Positions 1 to 9,100 of a stretch of DNA of 64,000 bases are shown in pieces (the stretch's first letter is position 1; each line of letters begins with the position of its first letter). The notes beneath the pieces are model-generated. The model was not told the origin of the DNA. It ran no database searches and worked only from the letters and a program-made list of their open reading frames with translations. This stretch comes from Aquimonas sp. (GTDB lineage Bacteria > Pseudomonadota > Gammaproteobacteria > Xanthomonadales > Xanthomonadaceae), in contig JAKOMQ010000017.1 in NCBI GenBank assembly GCA_022241605.1, positions 21,879-85,878 of the forward strand. The letters run 5' to 3'. Position numbers and translations under genes: made by a program.

Positions 1-556
1 CATGGAGGGATGCGCGGATGGCTGGGTCGCTTTCCAGTGTAGCCGAAAGGTCCCTTCGGCCCTCATGCGGACGGTACCCGGGACCCGCGGATGCACCTCG
101 GAAGGGCTTCTGGAGCAGCGACTCCCTGGCAGCGGCGCGATGCAGGGCCATAAGTCCGTCGCCCGCGCTCCGGGCCGCCGAGGCCATGCGGAGAATCCTG
201 TCTTGGCGACTCCCCTGTTGCTCGCGCCGACGGCGCTTGCGCCCACCTACGCCCCTTTATGCTGGACGAAGACCGCCAAGCAACTCTCGCGGCAGCATTG
301 ACGGTGGGCATCGTAATCGCCGCGACCCAGCGCGGCCGACTTCACAGCGGCCCTCGGGGCCGGGCACGTGCGGGAACCGCTCGGCTGCCGTGAATGGCGC
401 TGGATGCCAAAGGCGGCAGCACACTTTGGGGAATTCACGGCCACGGGCTCGCCAGGCGCCGGCACGTTCGCGCTCCGAGCGCCTCATCCCAAAGCCGAAT
501 CGCGCAGGCCGTTCGCCAGGGGTAAGGTGAAGTATCGAGCCAGCGGAGGCTGCACC
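1..556. other. Upstream region without a supported gene
   Basis: I see no convincing coding sequence before the first gene. Several open frames cross this stretch on both strands, but their translations are rich in Arg, Pro and Ser, match no family I know, and overlap each other. It should hold the promoter of the DUF294 gene. The gene to the left lies outside the window. Confidence 0.5.
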
Positions 557-2410
557 ATGTCCCATAGCCCGGAACTTGCGGAAGTCATCGAGTTTCTTCG
601 TGGACACGCGCCCTTCGATCGGCTCACGCCCGAGCAGCTGGAAACCGCAGCGCGCCGCATTGAAATCATTTACAGGCGCAAGGGCGAGGTGCTGCTGGCA
701 ATCGGCGACGCCAATGCGGCACTGGCCGTGATCCGCCGCGGCGCGGTGGAGGTGCATGACGCCACCAGTCGTCTCATCAACCGACTGGCGGAGGGCGAGA
801 GTTACGGGCTGCCCTCCTTGCTTACGGGCAAGCCGGTGCGAAATCGCGTGACCTTGATCGAGGACGGACTTGTCTACCTGCTGCCGGTGGCCGACTTCAA
901 CGCCCTGCGCGCAGCCAATCCGCGCTTCGAGCAGCACTTCGTCTGCACCCTGGAAGAACGGATGCGGCTGGCGGCGGACTCGGCCAACGTGGGCGGCAAC
1001 GAGTTGCTCACCACCCCGGTCGGCCGACTCGGCAGCCGCACCCCGGTGATGGTTTCACCGGCGTCCAGCATCCGCGAAGCCGCTCAGATCATGTCCGAGC
1101 AAGGCGTCAGCTCGATCCTGATCGGCACTCCCGAGCACATGGCCGGCATCGTGACCGACCGCGACCTGCGCAACCGCGTCCTCGCCATCGGCCGCGACCC
1201 CTCCGAGCCGGTGGAGAGCATCATGACGCCGGATCCAACCCACCTCGATGTCAATCGCGCGGTGTTCGAGGCCTTCCTGGTGATGGCCAACCGCGGCATC
1301 CACCATCTGCCGCTGACCCGCGACGGGCGTCCCGCGGGGATGCTGACCACGCGTGATCTGGTGTCGCTGCAGACCCAGCACCCGCTGTATCTGGTGCGCC
1401 AGGTGCAGAAGCAGGACTCGGTCGAGGGGATGGTCGAGGTCTGCGGACGGATGCCGAAGATGTTCGCGTTGCTGCTCGACAACGGCGCGCGGCCCGATGA
1501 CGTGACGCGCATGCTCAGCGCGCTGACCGATGCGGTCACCCGACAGCTGCTGCGGATGGCCGAGCAGCAGCTTGGTCCGCCACCGATGCCGTATGCGTGG
1601 CTGGCCTTTGGATCGCAGGCGCGCAACGAACAGGGCCCGCACACGGACCAGGACAACGGGCTGCTGCTCGCTGAAACGCCCGACGAGGCCGGCGCGGACT
1701 ATTTCGAAGCCCTGTCGAAGTTTGTCTGCGGGGGCTTGGATGCCTGTGGCTACGTCTACTGCAATGGCGACATCATGGCCCAGAACCCGCGCTGGCGGCA
1801 GCCGCTCGATGTCTGGCGTGGCTACTTCCGCAGCTGGATGCACGAGCCCGATCCGAAAGCCCTGCTCCACGCCAGCATCTTTTTCGACCAGCGCTGTGTG
1901 GCCGGCGATCGCGCCCTGTTCGACGCGCTGCAGGCCAGCCTGTTCGAGAGCGCACCGCGGCACGGAATCTTCCTCGCGATCCTTGCCACCCATGCGCTGA
2001 CCCACGATGTGCCGCTGGGATTGTTCCGTCGTTTCGTGGTGGAGCACCGCGGCGAGCATCGCGACACGCTGGACATCAAGAAAGCCGGCACCCTGCCACT
2101 GAACGACTTGTTGAGAGTCCGCGCGCTGGCCGCTGGCATTCGCGAACCGGGCAGCCTGGCCCGCATCGAAGGCCTGCGAAAGCTGGGCAAGATCGTCGAC
2201 TCCGACGCAGCGGAGATGGAAGCCGCCTTCAAGCTGCTGGGGCGGCTCAAGCTGGAGCACCAGGCTGCGCAGCTTGCAGCGGGCGGTAAGCCCGACAATC
2301 GCATCAACCCCAGCCAACTGACCCGCATCGATCGCGATGCCCTCCGCGACGCCTTCCTGGTGATTCGCCAGGCCCAGCAGGTGCTCGGCAACAGCCTCGG
2401 TGTGCAGTGA
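557..2410 (+). CDS. Cyclic-nucleotide-binding / CBS pair / DUF294 putative nucleotidyltransferase
   Basis: This 617-residue cytoplasmic protein has three parts: a cNMP-binding-like domain (about residues 10-130), a tandem CBS pair (about 163-270, with the conserved TDRD and TTRDL ends) and a DUF294 nucleotidyltransferase region. The last contains FGSQARNEQ followed by TDQDN (about 350-370), the GlnD-like metal-binding signature. A DUF294 C-terminal region follows (about 470-610). I chose ATG 557 over the longer open frame because GGAGG precedes it and the cNMP domain begins right after. The family is often found beside acetate or solute permeases together with a DnaQ-like exonuclease, and the exonuclease is present here. 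The substrate is unknown; a nucleotide-sensing regulatory role is inferred. Confidence 0.85.
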   Translation: MSHSPELAEVIEFLRGHAPFDRLTPEQLETAARRIEIIYRRKGEVLLAIGDANAALAVIRRGAVEVHDATSRLINRLAEGESYGLPSLLTGKPVRNRVTLIEDGLVYLLPVADFNALRAANPRFEQHFVCTLEERMRLAADSANVGGNELLTTPVGRLGSRTPVMVSPASSIREAAQIMSEQGVSSILIGTPEHMAGIVTDRDLRNRVLAIGRDPSEPVESIMTPDPTHLDVNRAVFEAFLVMANRGIHHLPLTRDGRPAGMLTTRDLVSLQTQHPLYLVRQVQKQDSVEGMVEVCGRMPKMFALLLDNGARPDDVTRMLSALTDAVTRQLLRMAEQQLGPPPMPYAWLAFGSQARNEQGPHTDQDNGLLLAETPDEAGADYFEALSKFVCGGLDACGYVYCNGDIMAQNPRWRQPLDVWRGYFRSWMHEPDPKALLHASIFFDQRCVAGDRALFDALQASLFESAPRHGIFLAILATHALTHDVPLGLFRRFVVEHRGEHRDTLDIKKAGTLPLNDLLRVRALAAGIREPGSLARIEGLRKLGKIVDSDAAEMEAAFKLLGRLKLEHQAAQLAAGGKPDNRINPSQLTRIDRDALRDAFLVIRQAQQVLGNSLGVQ

Positions 2411-3066
2411 TATTGCTACGTCGCCTCTATTACGCACTTGCCGCACGCGGAACGCCCCTTCAACGGCTGTACGAGGCGCCCCTGCCACCGCCTTCGCGAC
2501 GCTGGCGGGAAGCGGAGCTGCTGGCACTCGACTTCGAGACCTCGGGCCTGGACAGCCGCAGCGATCGCATTCTCAGCATGGGCTGGGTGCGGATCAGTCG
2601 CGGCCGGATCCTGATGGAGTCGGCGCGGCACCTGCTGGTGCGTGCAAAAGGCGAGGTTGGGCAAAGCGCAACCGTCCATGGCCTGACCGACACGGATCTC
2701 GACGAAGGCGTACCGGTCAAGGTCGCGCTGGAAATCCTGCTGGAAGAACTGCAGGGCCGGGTGCTGGTGGCGCATGGCGCCCCCATCGAACTGAGCTTCC
2801 TGGCTGCGGCCTGCCGCGGATGCTTCGGCCTGCCGCCGGCCTTACGCTACATCGACACGCTGGCGCTCGAGCGCAGGATCCGACGCAACGAGGTGGATCC
2901 GATGGGTTACCTGCGCCTGCACGCCTGTCGCGAGCGGCATGGCCTGCCCGCCTATCGCGCCCACAACGCTGCCATCGACGCGCAGGCCTGCGCCGAGCTG
3001 CTTCTCGCGCAGGCAGGACGCATTGGCGCGGAATCACAGCTCAAACTTCGGGATCTGCTGGGCTGA
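2407..3066 (+). CDS. DnaQ-like 3'-5' exonuclease (DEDDh family)
   Basis: The 219-residue protein resembles the DNA polymerase III epsilon exonuclease domain. Motif I is LALDFETSGLD (about residue 40) and motif III is RAHNAAIDAQA (His and Asp). Motif II reads VAHGAPIELSFL, where the usual catalytic Asp of the HNAxFD pattern is replaced by Glu. The GTG start overlaps the stop of the DUF294 gene (GTGA), so the two are translationally coupled. Such exonucleases form a known two-gene partnership with DUF294 proteins, but the substrate has not been assigned here. Because of the Asp-to-Glu change, activity could be reduced; Glu can still bind metal, so loss of function is not certain. Confidence 0.85.
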   Translation: MILLRRLYYALAARGTPLQRLYEAPLPPPSRRWREAELLALDFETSGLDSRSDRILSMGWVRISRGRILMESARHLLVRAKGEVGQSATVHGLTDTDLDEGVPVKVALEILLEELQGRVLVAHGAPIELSFLAAACRGCFGLPPALRYIDTLALERRIRRNEVDPMGYLRLHACRERHGLPAYRAHNAAIDAQACAELLLAQAGRIGAESQLKLRDLLG

Positions 3067-3143
3067 GAGCCTGTGGAAAAACCATCCGCCTACTGCGGCC
3101 GCCGCTGGACGCTCGTGGCGGCGTCTGGATTTTTTCTCACGCC
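3065..3143. repeat. REP-like intergenic element, copy A
   Basis: This roughly 79-bp imperfect palindrome has ends GAGAGCCTGTGGAAAAACC and a complement-like GGATTTTTTCTCACGCC. It begins inside the stop codon of the exonuclease gene and lies between convergent genes. In reverse complement it aligns closely to copies at 22068-22247 and 44991-45073. Confidence 0.75.
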
Positions 3144-3146
3144 CAG

Positions 3147-3186
3147 GAGAGTCTGTGAAAACCCTCCGCCTGCGGCGGCGGCAGCG
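3147..3186. repeat. REP-like intergenic element, partial copy A'
   Basis: GAGAGTCTGTGAAAACC followed by TCCGCCTGCGGC repeats the first half of copy A directly beside it. The second half is missing, because the chpC stop codon region starts at 3197. Confidence 0.55.
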
Positions 3187-3196
3187 AACACCGTGC

Positions 3197-3664
3197 TCAT
3201 GTCGGTATCTGCAGAGCTTCGGCGATGCGTCGCTCCACGTCGAGCAGATCGGGGACGTAGGAGTACTCCTCGCGCAGGAGGACACGGCCAAGGGTTCCTG
3301 GCGGTGGCACACCTTCATCGGCGGGTACGAGGCCCTCCTCGGACACCGTGGTCAGGCGCGGGAAGCCCTGAGTCAGAATGGTGAAGAAAGGTAGCCGCGG
3401 GTTGCTGCCAAGTGCACGCAGCACGGCCACCTTGGCACCCAGCTCGCCCTCCTTTTCGGCAAAACCAGCGAGCCGGGAGAACGACACCAGCGGAAGCCGC
3501 CAACCACGCCAGCGCAAGCGCCCCAACAGCCAGCTGGGCGCATCCGGGACCGGCTCGGGATCAGCGAAAGTGATGATCTCGGCGATGTTGGCATTGGGCA
3601 GCAGCAGGCGTCCGCCGGTGACGGAGATGGTGACGCCGCGAATGTCGCTCTGGGCTTGGCTCAT
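3197..3664 (-). CDS. chpC: CheW-like adaptor of the Pil-Chp system
   Basis: This 155-residue CheW-fold protein has the typical run of short beta segments (GRLLLPNANIAEII, WLLGRLRWRGWRLPLVSF). CheW proteins couple receptors to the CheA kinase at the membrane; ChpC is the second CheW-like protein of the type IV pilus chemosensory system in Pseudomonas. It is the last gene of the cluster, 26 bp after chpB, as in the pilGHIJK-chpABC order. I took ATG 3664 (protein start MSQAQSD) because the upstream 52 codons of the open frame overlap chpB and read as low-quality sequence. Assignment as ChpC rests on position plus domain. Confidence 0.85.
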   Translation of the reverse strand: MSQAQSDIRGVTISVTGGRLLLPNANIAEIITFADPEPVPDAPSWLLGRLRWRGWRLPLVSFSRLAGFAEKEGELGAKVAVLRALGSNPRLPFFTILTQGFPRLTTVSEEGLVPADEGVPPPGTLGRVLLREEYSYVPDLLDVERRIAEALQIPT

Positions 3665-3690
3665 GGGAACTCGCTGCAGGATTCGGACGA

Positions 3691-6126
3691 CTAGAAGCGC
3701 AGGCGGCGCATGCAATGGGCAGCCAGCTCGCGGGGACTGCCCACGAATTCGACCACGCCGCGCGCGCGCGCGCCGTCGACCATGGAGCTGACCACGCAAG
3801 ACTCTGGATCCTGGGCCCACACTTCGCCACCGCGCTGGGTGAGGTAGACCGCGCCCTCAACGGCATCTGCGGCCATACCGCTGAAAATCACGGCGACAGC
3901 GCGACTGCCGAAGGTGTCAGCCACGTCTCGCAGCACATCGTCGATGCAGGGGCGATAGCGTGAGGCGGAGGCAAGGGGTTCGAGCTCGATCGCGCCGTCG
4001 GGGGCAACCAGCAGGCGGGTATCCGAGCTCACCACGAGCACCTCGCCATCCCGGGCGGCGGTGCCCGCGATCGGCACGCGCACCGGCAGCTTGCTGGCCT
4101 TCTGCAGCTGCTGCGCGAGGCGCTCGAAGTAGCCGCTTTCGAGGTGCTGGACCACCAGAAACAGCGCGGGGAAAGCCGAGGGCAATCCGTCCAGGAAACC
4201 CCGGACGGCGTCAGGGCCGCCGATCGAAGCACACAGTACGACGACGCGGCTGACGCCGACCGGCGCTGCCGCGGCAACCGCCGCCATAGCGGGCTCCGAA
4301 TCAGGCGCTGCTGCCGCAGCGGCCGCCGCACCCGCACCCTCGTCCTCGGAAACAGCCTCAGGCAGGTCGGAAGGTGAAGGCGTAGACGCGTAACTGCTCG
4401 CATCCCCCGAAGAGACCTCGGCGAGCGCTGGGGGCAGCTCCCGCAGCGGCTCAGGCGCGATTTCCTCACCTTCAAGGGGCTCCAGACTGAGCGCGATCCC
4501 ATTGAAATCGAAGCTGGGCGCCGGCGCGGCCGGCGCCTGCGGCAACACCAGGGGCTCCGACTCAAGCGGGGCCAGCGAAAGGTCGCCGAAACCGGACGTG
4601 GCGCGCGCTGTCGCAGCAGGCGCGGGTGCCGCTGCGGGCGGCGTCTCCCGCGCGGAGGCTGCATCTTCGCGCAGGTGCCGAAAATCCAGAGGGTCAAGCT
4701 CGGCAGCCGAAGGCAGCAGTGCATCCGCCTCATCGAGAGCGGCGGCGAGCCGCGCGACCTCTTCGTCGTCGGAGTCGGCCTCGAACGTGAGCGTGCCGCC
4801 AAGGGCAGCATCGTTCGCGCTGCCAAACTCCACCGTTTCGGCGACCTGGAAGGAGGAAAAATCCAGTGCATCCAGCTCGGAGCTCTCTGACTCGCCGATC
4901 TCCCCGGTGTCGAGTGCGCCCGCCTCCGCAGCGTCCGACGCCAGCGGGGACAGCGACTGAGCGTCCTCGACATCGAGCGTGGAGTCCGCCGTGGCAGGCG
5001 AGCCGAAAGCCGAAGCGCCATCGACGAACGTGTCCACGCGCTCAGCGTCCGGGTTGGAACGGTCGGACAGCTCGGGCCGGTGTTCGTACTCCAGCGATTC
5101 CGACGCGATGTCCGCATCTCCGAACTCGGCGTCGACCGGATCGAAGCTGAAACCGCCGATATCGGTGGCCGCCGGTGAGGAGGGCGGCTGGTTCGGGGCA
5201 TCGACATCGAAGTCGAAGGACTCAAGAGCCAGCTGGGCGGCCTCTGCGGCTGAGTCGCTGGCCGCGCGCGCAGCTGCTGCCTGATGTTCGGGCGCAGGCT
5301 GCGGGGGCAGCCGGACGTCGAGGCCCATGGCGGCCTGCAGCTTGAGCAGAAGGTCGTCCGGGGTAAGTTGCTCCAGGCCCTCGCCGAATACGCTTTCGAG
5401 ATCGATCTCTTCAAGATCGACTTCGGGCTGCCCAGACTCCGGGACGGCCTGCGTCACAGCCTGCTCCGAAAGCACTCCCTCAGGCTCGTGGGTTGACTCG
5501 GCAGCGATCGGGCTGAAGTCGAAATCGAAGCCGTCCGCAGCCGGGGCAGGCGCCACAGCCTGCGGCATCTGGACGGTTGAGGTCGTCAGCTCGCTGGGGC
5601 TCTCATCCAGACGACGGCTTGCCGGCACCCGGTCCTGCAGGCTCAGTGCCTCGTCGGCGTAATCATCGAAACGGAGGTGCTCCTGCTGCTGCGCGGGCGT
5701 GGCGGGTCGGCCGGGCTCGGGCATCAGATCCAGCACCGGCAGACGCTCAGCGCCCTGCGGCGGAGGCGGCAGGGTGTCGCGGATGCCAAGCACCTTGGCA
5801 GCCAAGTGGCGTGCCCACCGTGCCAGGTCCCAACCGGACAATCGGCTGGAGACCTCGCCCTCGTTGAACACCACGCTCACCTCGGGATGGTCCAGCAGTT
5901 CCTGAAGGGCGTCGAGTTCATCCTCCACGCCCGGCTCCAGGTTCACCAGAACCACGTTCGGCAGCACCCCGCCCGACTGCAGCTGGTCGGCTTCGCGGAG
6001 TTCACCCTCGAACACCAGCTCCGCGCCCAGCAGCTGGAGGGCCTGGCGAAGCTGGGCGCGCGCGTCGTCGGCCGGGCCCAGCAGGGCTACGGTCGGCTGC
6101 GGGGCGTGCTCAATGACCGCGTTCAC
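3691..6126 (-). CDS. chpB: CheB-type methylesterase of the Pil-Chp system, with long acidic linker
   Basis: The C-terminal 185 residues (from about 627) are a CheB methylesterase: Ser in CASIGGPDA, His in VVQHLESGYFE, and Asp in FSGMAADAVEG. It would remove methyl groups that PilK adds to PilJ. The N-terminus (about 1-115) resembles a receiver domain, but the expected phospho-acceptor position reads VVLVNLEPG, with Asn where Asp is normal, so it is probably not phosphorylated. Between them lies about 500 residues of acidic, Ala/Ser/Glu-rich low complexity. At 811 residues it is more than twice the usual CheB length. The start overlaps the end of chpA by 17 bp. The open frame is intact throughout. 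Confidence 0.88.
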   Translation of the reverse strand: MNAVIEHAPQPTVALLGPADDARAQLRQALQLLGAELVFEGELREADQLQSGGVLPNVVLVNLEPGVEDELDALQELLDHPEVSVVFNEGEVSSRLSGWDLARWARHLAAKVLGIRDTLPPPPQGAERLPVLDLMPEPGRPATPAQQQEHLRFDDYADEALSLQDRVPASRRLDESPSELTTSTVQMPQAVAPAPAADGFDFDFSPIAAESTHEPEGVLSEQAVTQAVPESGQPEVDLEEIDLESVFGEGLEQLTPDDLLLKLQAAMGLDVRLPPQPAPEHQAAAARAASDSAAEAAQLALESFDFDVDAPNQPPSSPAATDIGGFSFDPVDAEFGDADIASESLEYEHRPELSDRSNPDAERVDTFVDGASAFGSPATADSTLDVEDAQSLSPLASDAAEAGALDTGEIGESESSELDALDFSSFQVAETVEFGSANDAALGGTLTFEADSDDEEVARLAAALDEADALLPSAAELDPLDFRHLREDAASARETPPAAAPAPAATARATSGFGDLSLAPLESEPLVLPQAPAAPAPSFDFNGIALSLEPLEGEEIAPEPLRELPPALAEVSSGDASSYASTPSPSDLPEAVSEDEGAGAAAAAAAAPDSEPAMAAVAAAAPVGVSRVVVLCASIGGPDAVRGFLDGLPSAFPALFLVVQHLESGYFERLAQQLQKASKLPVRVPIAGTAARDGEVLVVSSDTRLLVAPDGAIELEPLASASRYRPCIDDVLRDVADTFGSRAVAVIFSGMAADAVEGAVYLTQRGGEVWAQDPESCVVSSMVDGARARGVVEFVGSPRELAAHCMRRLRF

Positions 6127-9100
6127 GACGTGCCTGCAGGATCTCGTGGACGTTGCGCATCAAATCGGCTTCCTGGTAAGGCTTGCCGAGGTAGCGGTCC
6201 ACGCCAATCTCGAAAGCCCGCTGGCGATGTTTCTCACCGGTACGCGAGGTGATCATGATGATCGGCACCCCGCGGAGGCGAGCATCGTTGCGCATGTGGG
6301 TGGCGAGTTCGTAGCCGTCCATTCGAGGCATTTCGATGTCCAGCAGCATGACGTCGGGAATGCGCTCCGCGAGCTTTTCGATAGCGTCCACGCCATCCTT
6401 CGCGGTGATGACTTCAAGGTTGTGCCGCTCGAGCACACGCCCGGTGACCTTGCGCATGGTGATGGAGTCATCCACCACCATGACCAACGGAACCGCCCGC
6501 TGGTCGGACGCGACCGGAGCCGGCAGCTGAGGCTCGATGGCAGCTGCGCGGCGCACCAGCGGCGCGACGTCCAGGATCACCACCACCCGACCATCGCCCA
6601 TGATGGTGGCACCGAAGATACCGGGGATGGAGCTGACCTGAGGCCCGGTCGGCTTGACCACGATTTCGCGACTGCCAAGCACAGCGTCAACGCAGATCGC
6701 CGACCGCTGATCGCCCGAACGGGCAAGCAGCAAGGGCACCTGCAGGCTGTCCGAGGCCTTGGCCGCGGGCTGACCCAGCAGCAGGCCAAGGTCATGGATC
6801 GCGTAGTCCTCACCCGCATAGCTGAAGCTCGGTTGGCCGCTGGCCAGCTGAGCGTCGAGATCGGCTCGATCAATGCGCGAGACACCCTGCACCGATGTGA
6901 TCGGAACCGCGTAGGAAATCTCGCCCTGCTTGACGAAGACCGCCTGGGTGACCGCCAGCGTGAAGGGCAGCCGGATCACGAACTCCGTACCGCGTCCGCG
7001 CTCGGACTCGATGTGCAGCGAGCCGCCAAGCTGGCGGATTTCACTGTAGACCACGTCCATGCCGACGCCACGGCCGGAGATCTTGCTGACTGTAGTCGCG
7101 GTGGAGAATCCACTCTCCAGGATGAAACCGTAGAGATCCCGATCGCCCAGCTGGGCGTCGGGCTTCATCAGCCCCCGCTCGATAGCCTTGCGGCGGATGG
7201 CGTCGCGATCCAGCCCACGCCCGTCGTCGGCGACCCGGATCAAAACCTCCGAGGCCTCGCGCGCAACGCTGATCCGGATACTCCCTTCCTGCGATTTGCC
7301 GGCGGAGATGCGTTCTTCCGGAGTCTCCAGTCCGTGCGCTACCGCGTTGCGCAGCATGTGTTCAAGCGGCGCGGTCATGCGGTCCAGGACATTGCGGTCC
7401 ATCTCGCCCTGCGCACCCTCGACCTTCAGCTGTGCCTGCTTGCCAAGCTCGCCAGCGGTCTGACGCAGGATGCGCCGCAGCCGGGGAACCAGCGAGTCGA
7501 ACGGCACCATGCGCGTACGCATGAGGCCTTCCTGAAGATCGGAGCTGACGCGCGACTGCTGCAGCAGCAGCGTCTCGTACTGGCGGGTCAGATCCTCCAG
7601 GGTGGTCTGGAGATTGACGATGTCGGCCGCAGATTCCGAAAGCGCGCGGGAAAGCTGCTGCAAGGTCGAGAAGCGATCAAGCTCAAGCGGGTCGAACTGG
7701 GTGTCGCCCTCGTCCTGCTGACGCTGGTAGCGCGAGAGGATCTGCGCCTCCGTTTCGATCTCCAGCTTGCGTAGCTGGTCGCGCAGTCGCGTGGTGGTCT
7801 GGTCCAGTTCGCCAAGGTTGCCGCGGAACGAGCCCAGCTGCTGTTCGAGTCGCGCGCGGTAGATCGCAACCTCGCCTGCGTAGTTGACCAGGCGATCGAG
7901 CAGGTCGGCTCGGATGCGGATCTGCTCCTGCGGAGCACGGACCTGGGTGTCCTCTTCGTCGAGTGCGGTCTCGGTGGGAATGAAGCGGATCGGCGGCGGT
8001 GCCTGCTTGGTCGGCGCCGGATCCTGCGCCGGATCCACGGACGCATCCTGGCCCTTGTCCCGAGTCCCGGCATCGGCTTCGATGTCGGCCATCGACGCGA
8101 CTTCAGCCACGCTGGGCAAGGCCTCGCCGCGGAGTAGCGCCTCGACACTCGCCAGCAAGTTCACCGGCATCCCGATCGCGCGGCGCTCGCCCACCCGCGA
8201 GATCATTCCATGCAGGCGATCGAAAGCGCGTTCAAGCACCTCCACGCCGGTCGACCCCAGGTCGCGGCTTCCTGCGGCGACCGCCTCCAACAAGGACTCG
8301 GTGGCATGAGCCAGGTCTCCGATCGGCGCCAGCCCGGCCATGCGCGCGCCGCCCTTCAGGGTGTGCAGGTCACGCTGCAGGCCGACCACCAGTTCCGCAT
8401 CCTGCGGCGACTCACGCAGCCGCACCATGAGCGAATCGCTGTGGTCGAGGATATCGACGCCCTCTTCCATGAACACGTCGAGCAGTTCGACGTCGACATC
8501 GGAAACATCCAGCGGCGCGTCCGGATCCACATCCGCCGGGATATCCAGCTGGGGCGTGGGCACCGCCACCGCCAATTCACCAACGGTAGGCTCGGCTGCA
8601 GCTGCCGCGGACAGCGCCGGTTCCAAGTCAGCATCGACGCCGACCAGGGCGTCGTCGTCTGCCGTCTCGGCGGCATGATCGAGCGCCGCTTCCTCGACGC
8701 GATCTTCGTCGGCTGCGGATGCCGCCAACGCATCGACCTGGTCGTCAAGCGCAATTGATCCGGGCGAGTCGGAGGGCTCCATCGCTTGGAGGCCAGAGTT
8801 GTCCTCGACCAGCGCGTCCGCGTCGTCGGAGCTTGCCGGCTCTACCTCGAATCCCTGCTCTTCAAGTGTCGGCTCAGGTGTGGCGAGCTCTGCCGGCATC
8901 GGCTCATCCGCTGCCAGGTCCACGATCTCCGCGTCCTCGCCGGAGAGATGGGACGACGCATCCGCGTCCGTGCCCTCGACAACCGGCTGCAGCTGCGCGC
9001 CGTCCGCAGTGGTTTCGGCTTCGTCTGCGGTCGGGCTCTGCGTGCCGCCATCGAGCAAACGGGCGACATCAGCCGCTGCATCCAAAGCTTCGACGCCAGG

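Noticed and set aside
257..937. Minus-strand frame over the start of the first gene
   Set aside because: No domain and overlap with the cNMP domain of the plus-strand gene.
1055..2527. Long minus-strand frame opposite the DUF294 gene
   Set aside because: No domain, poor composition, overlaps a well-supported gene.
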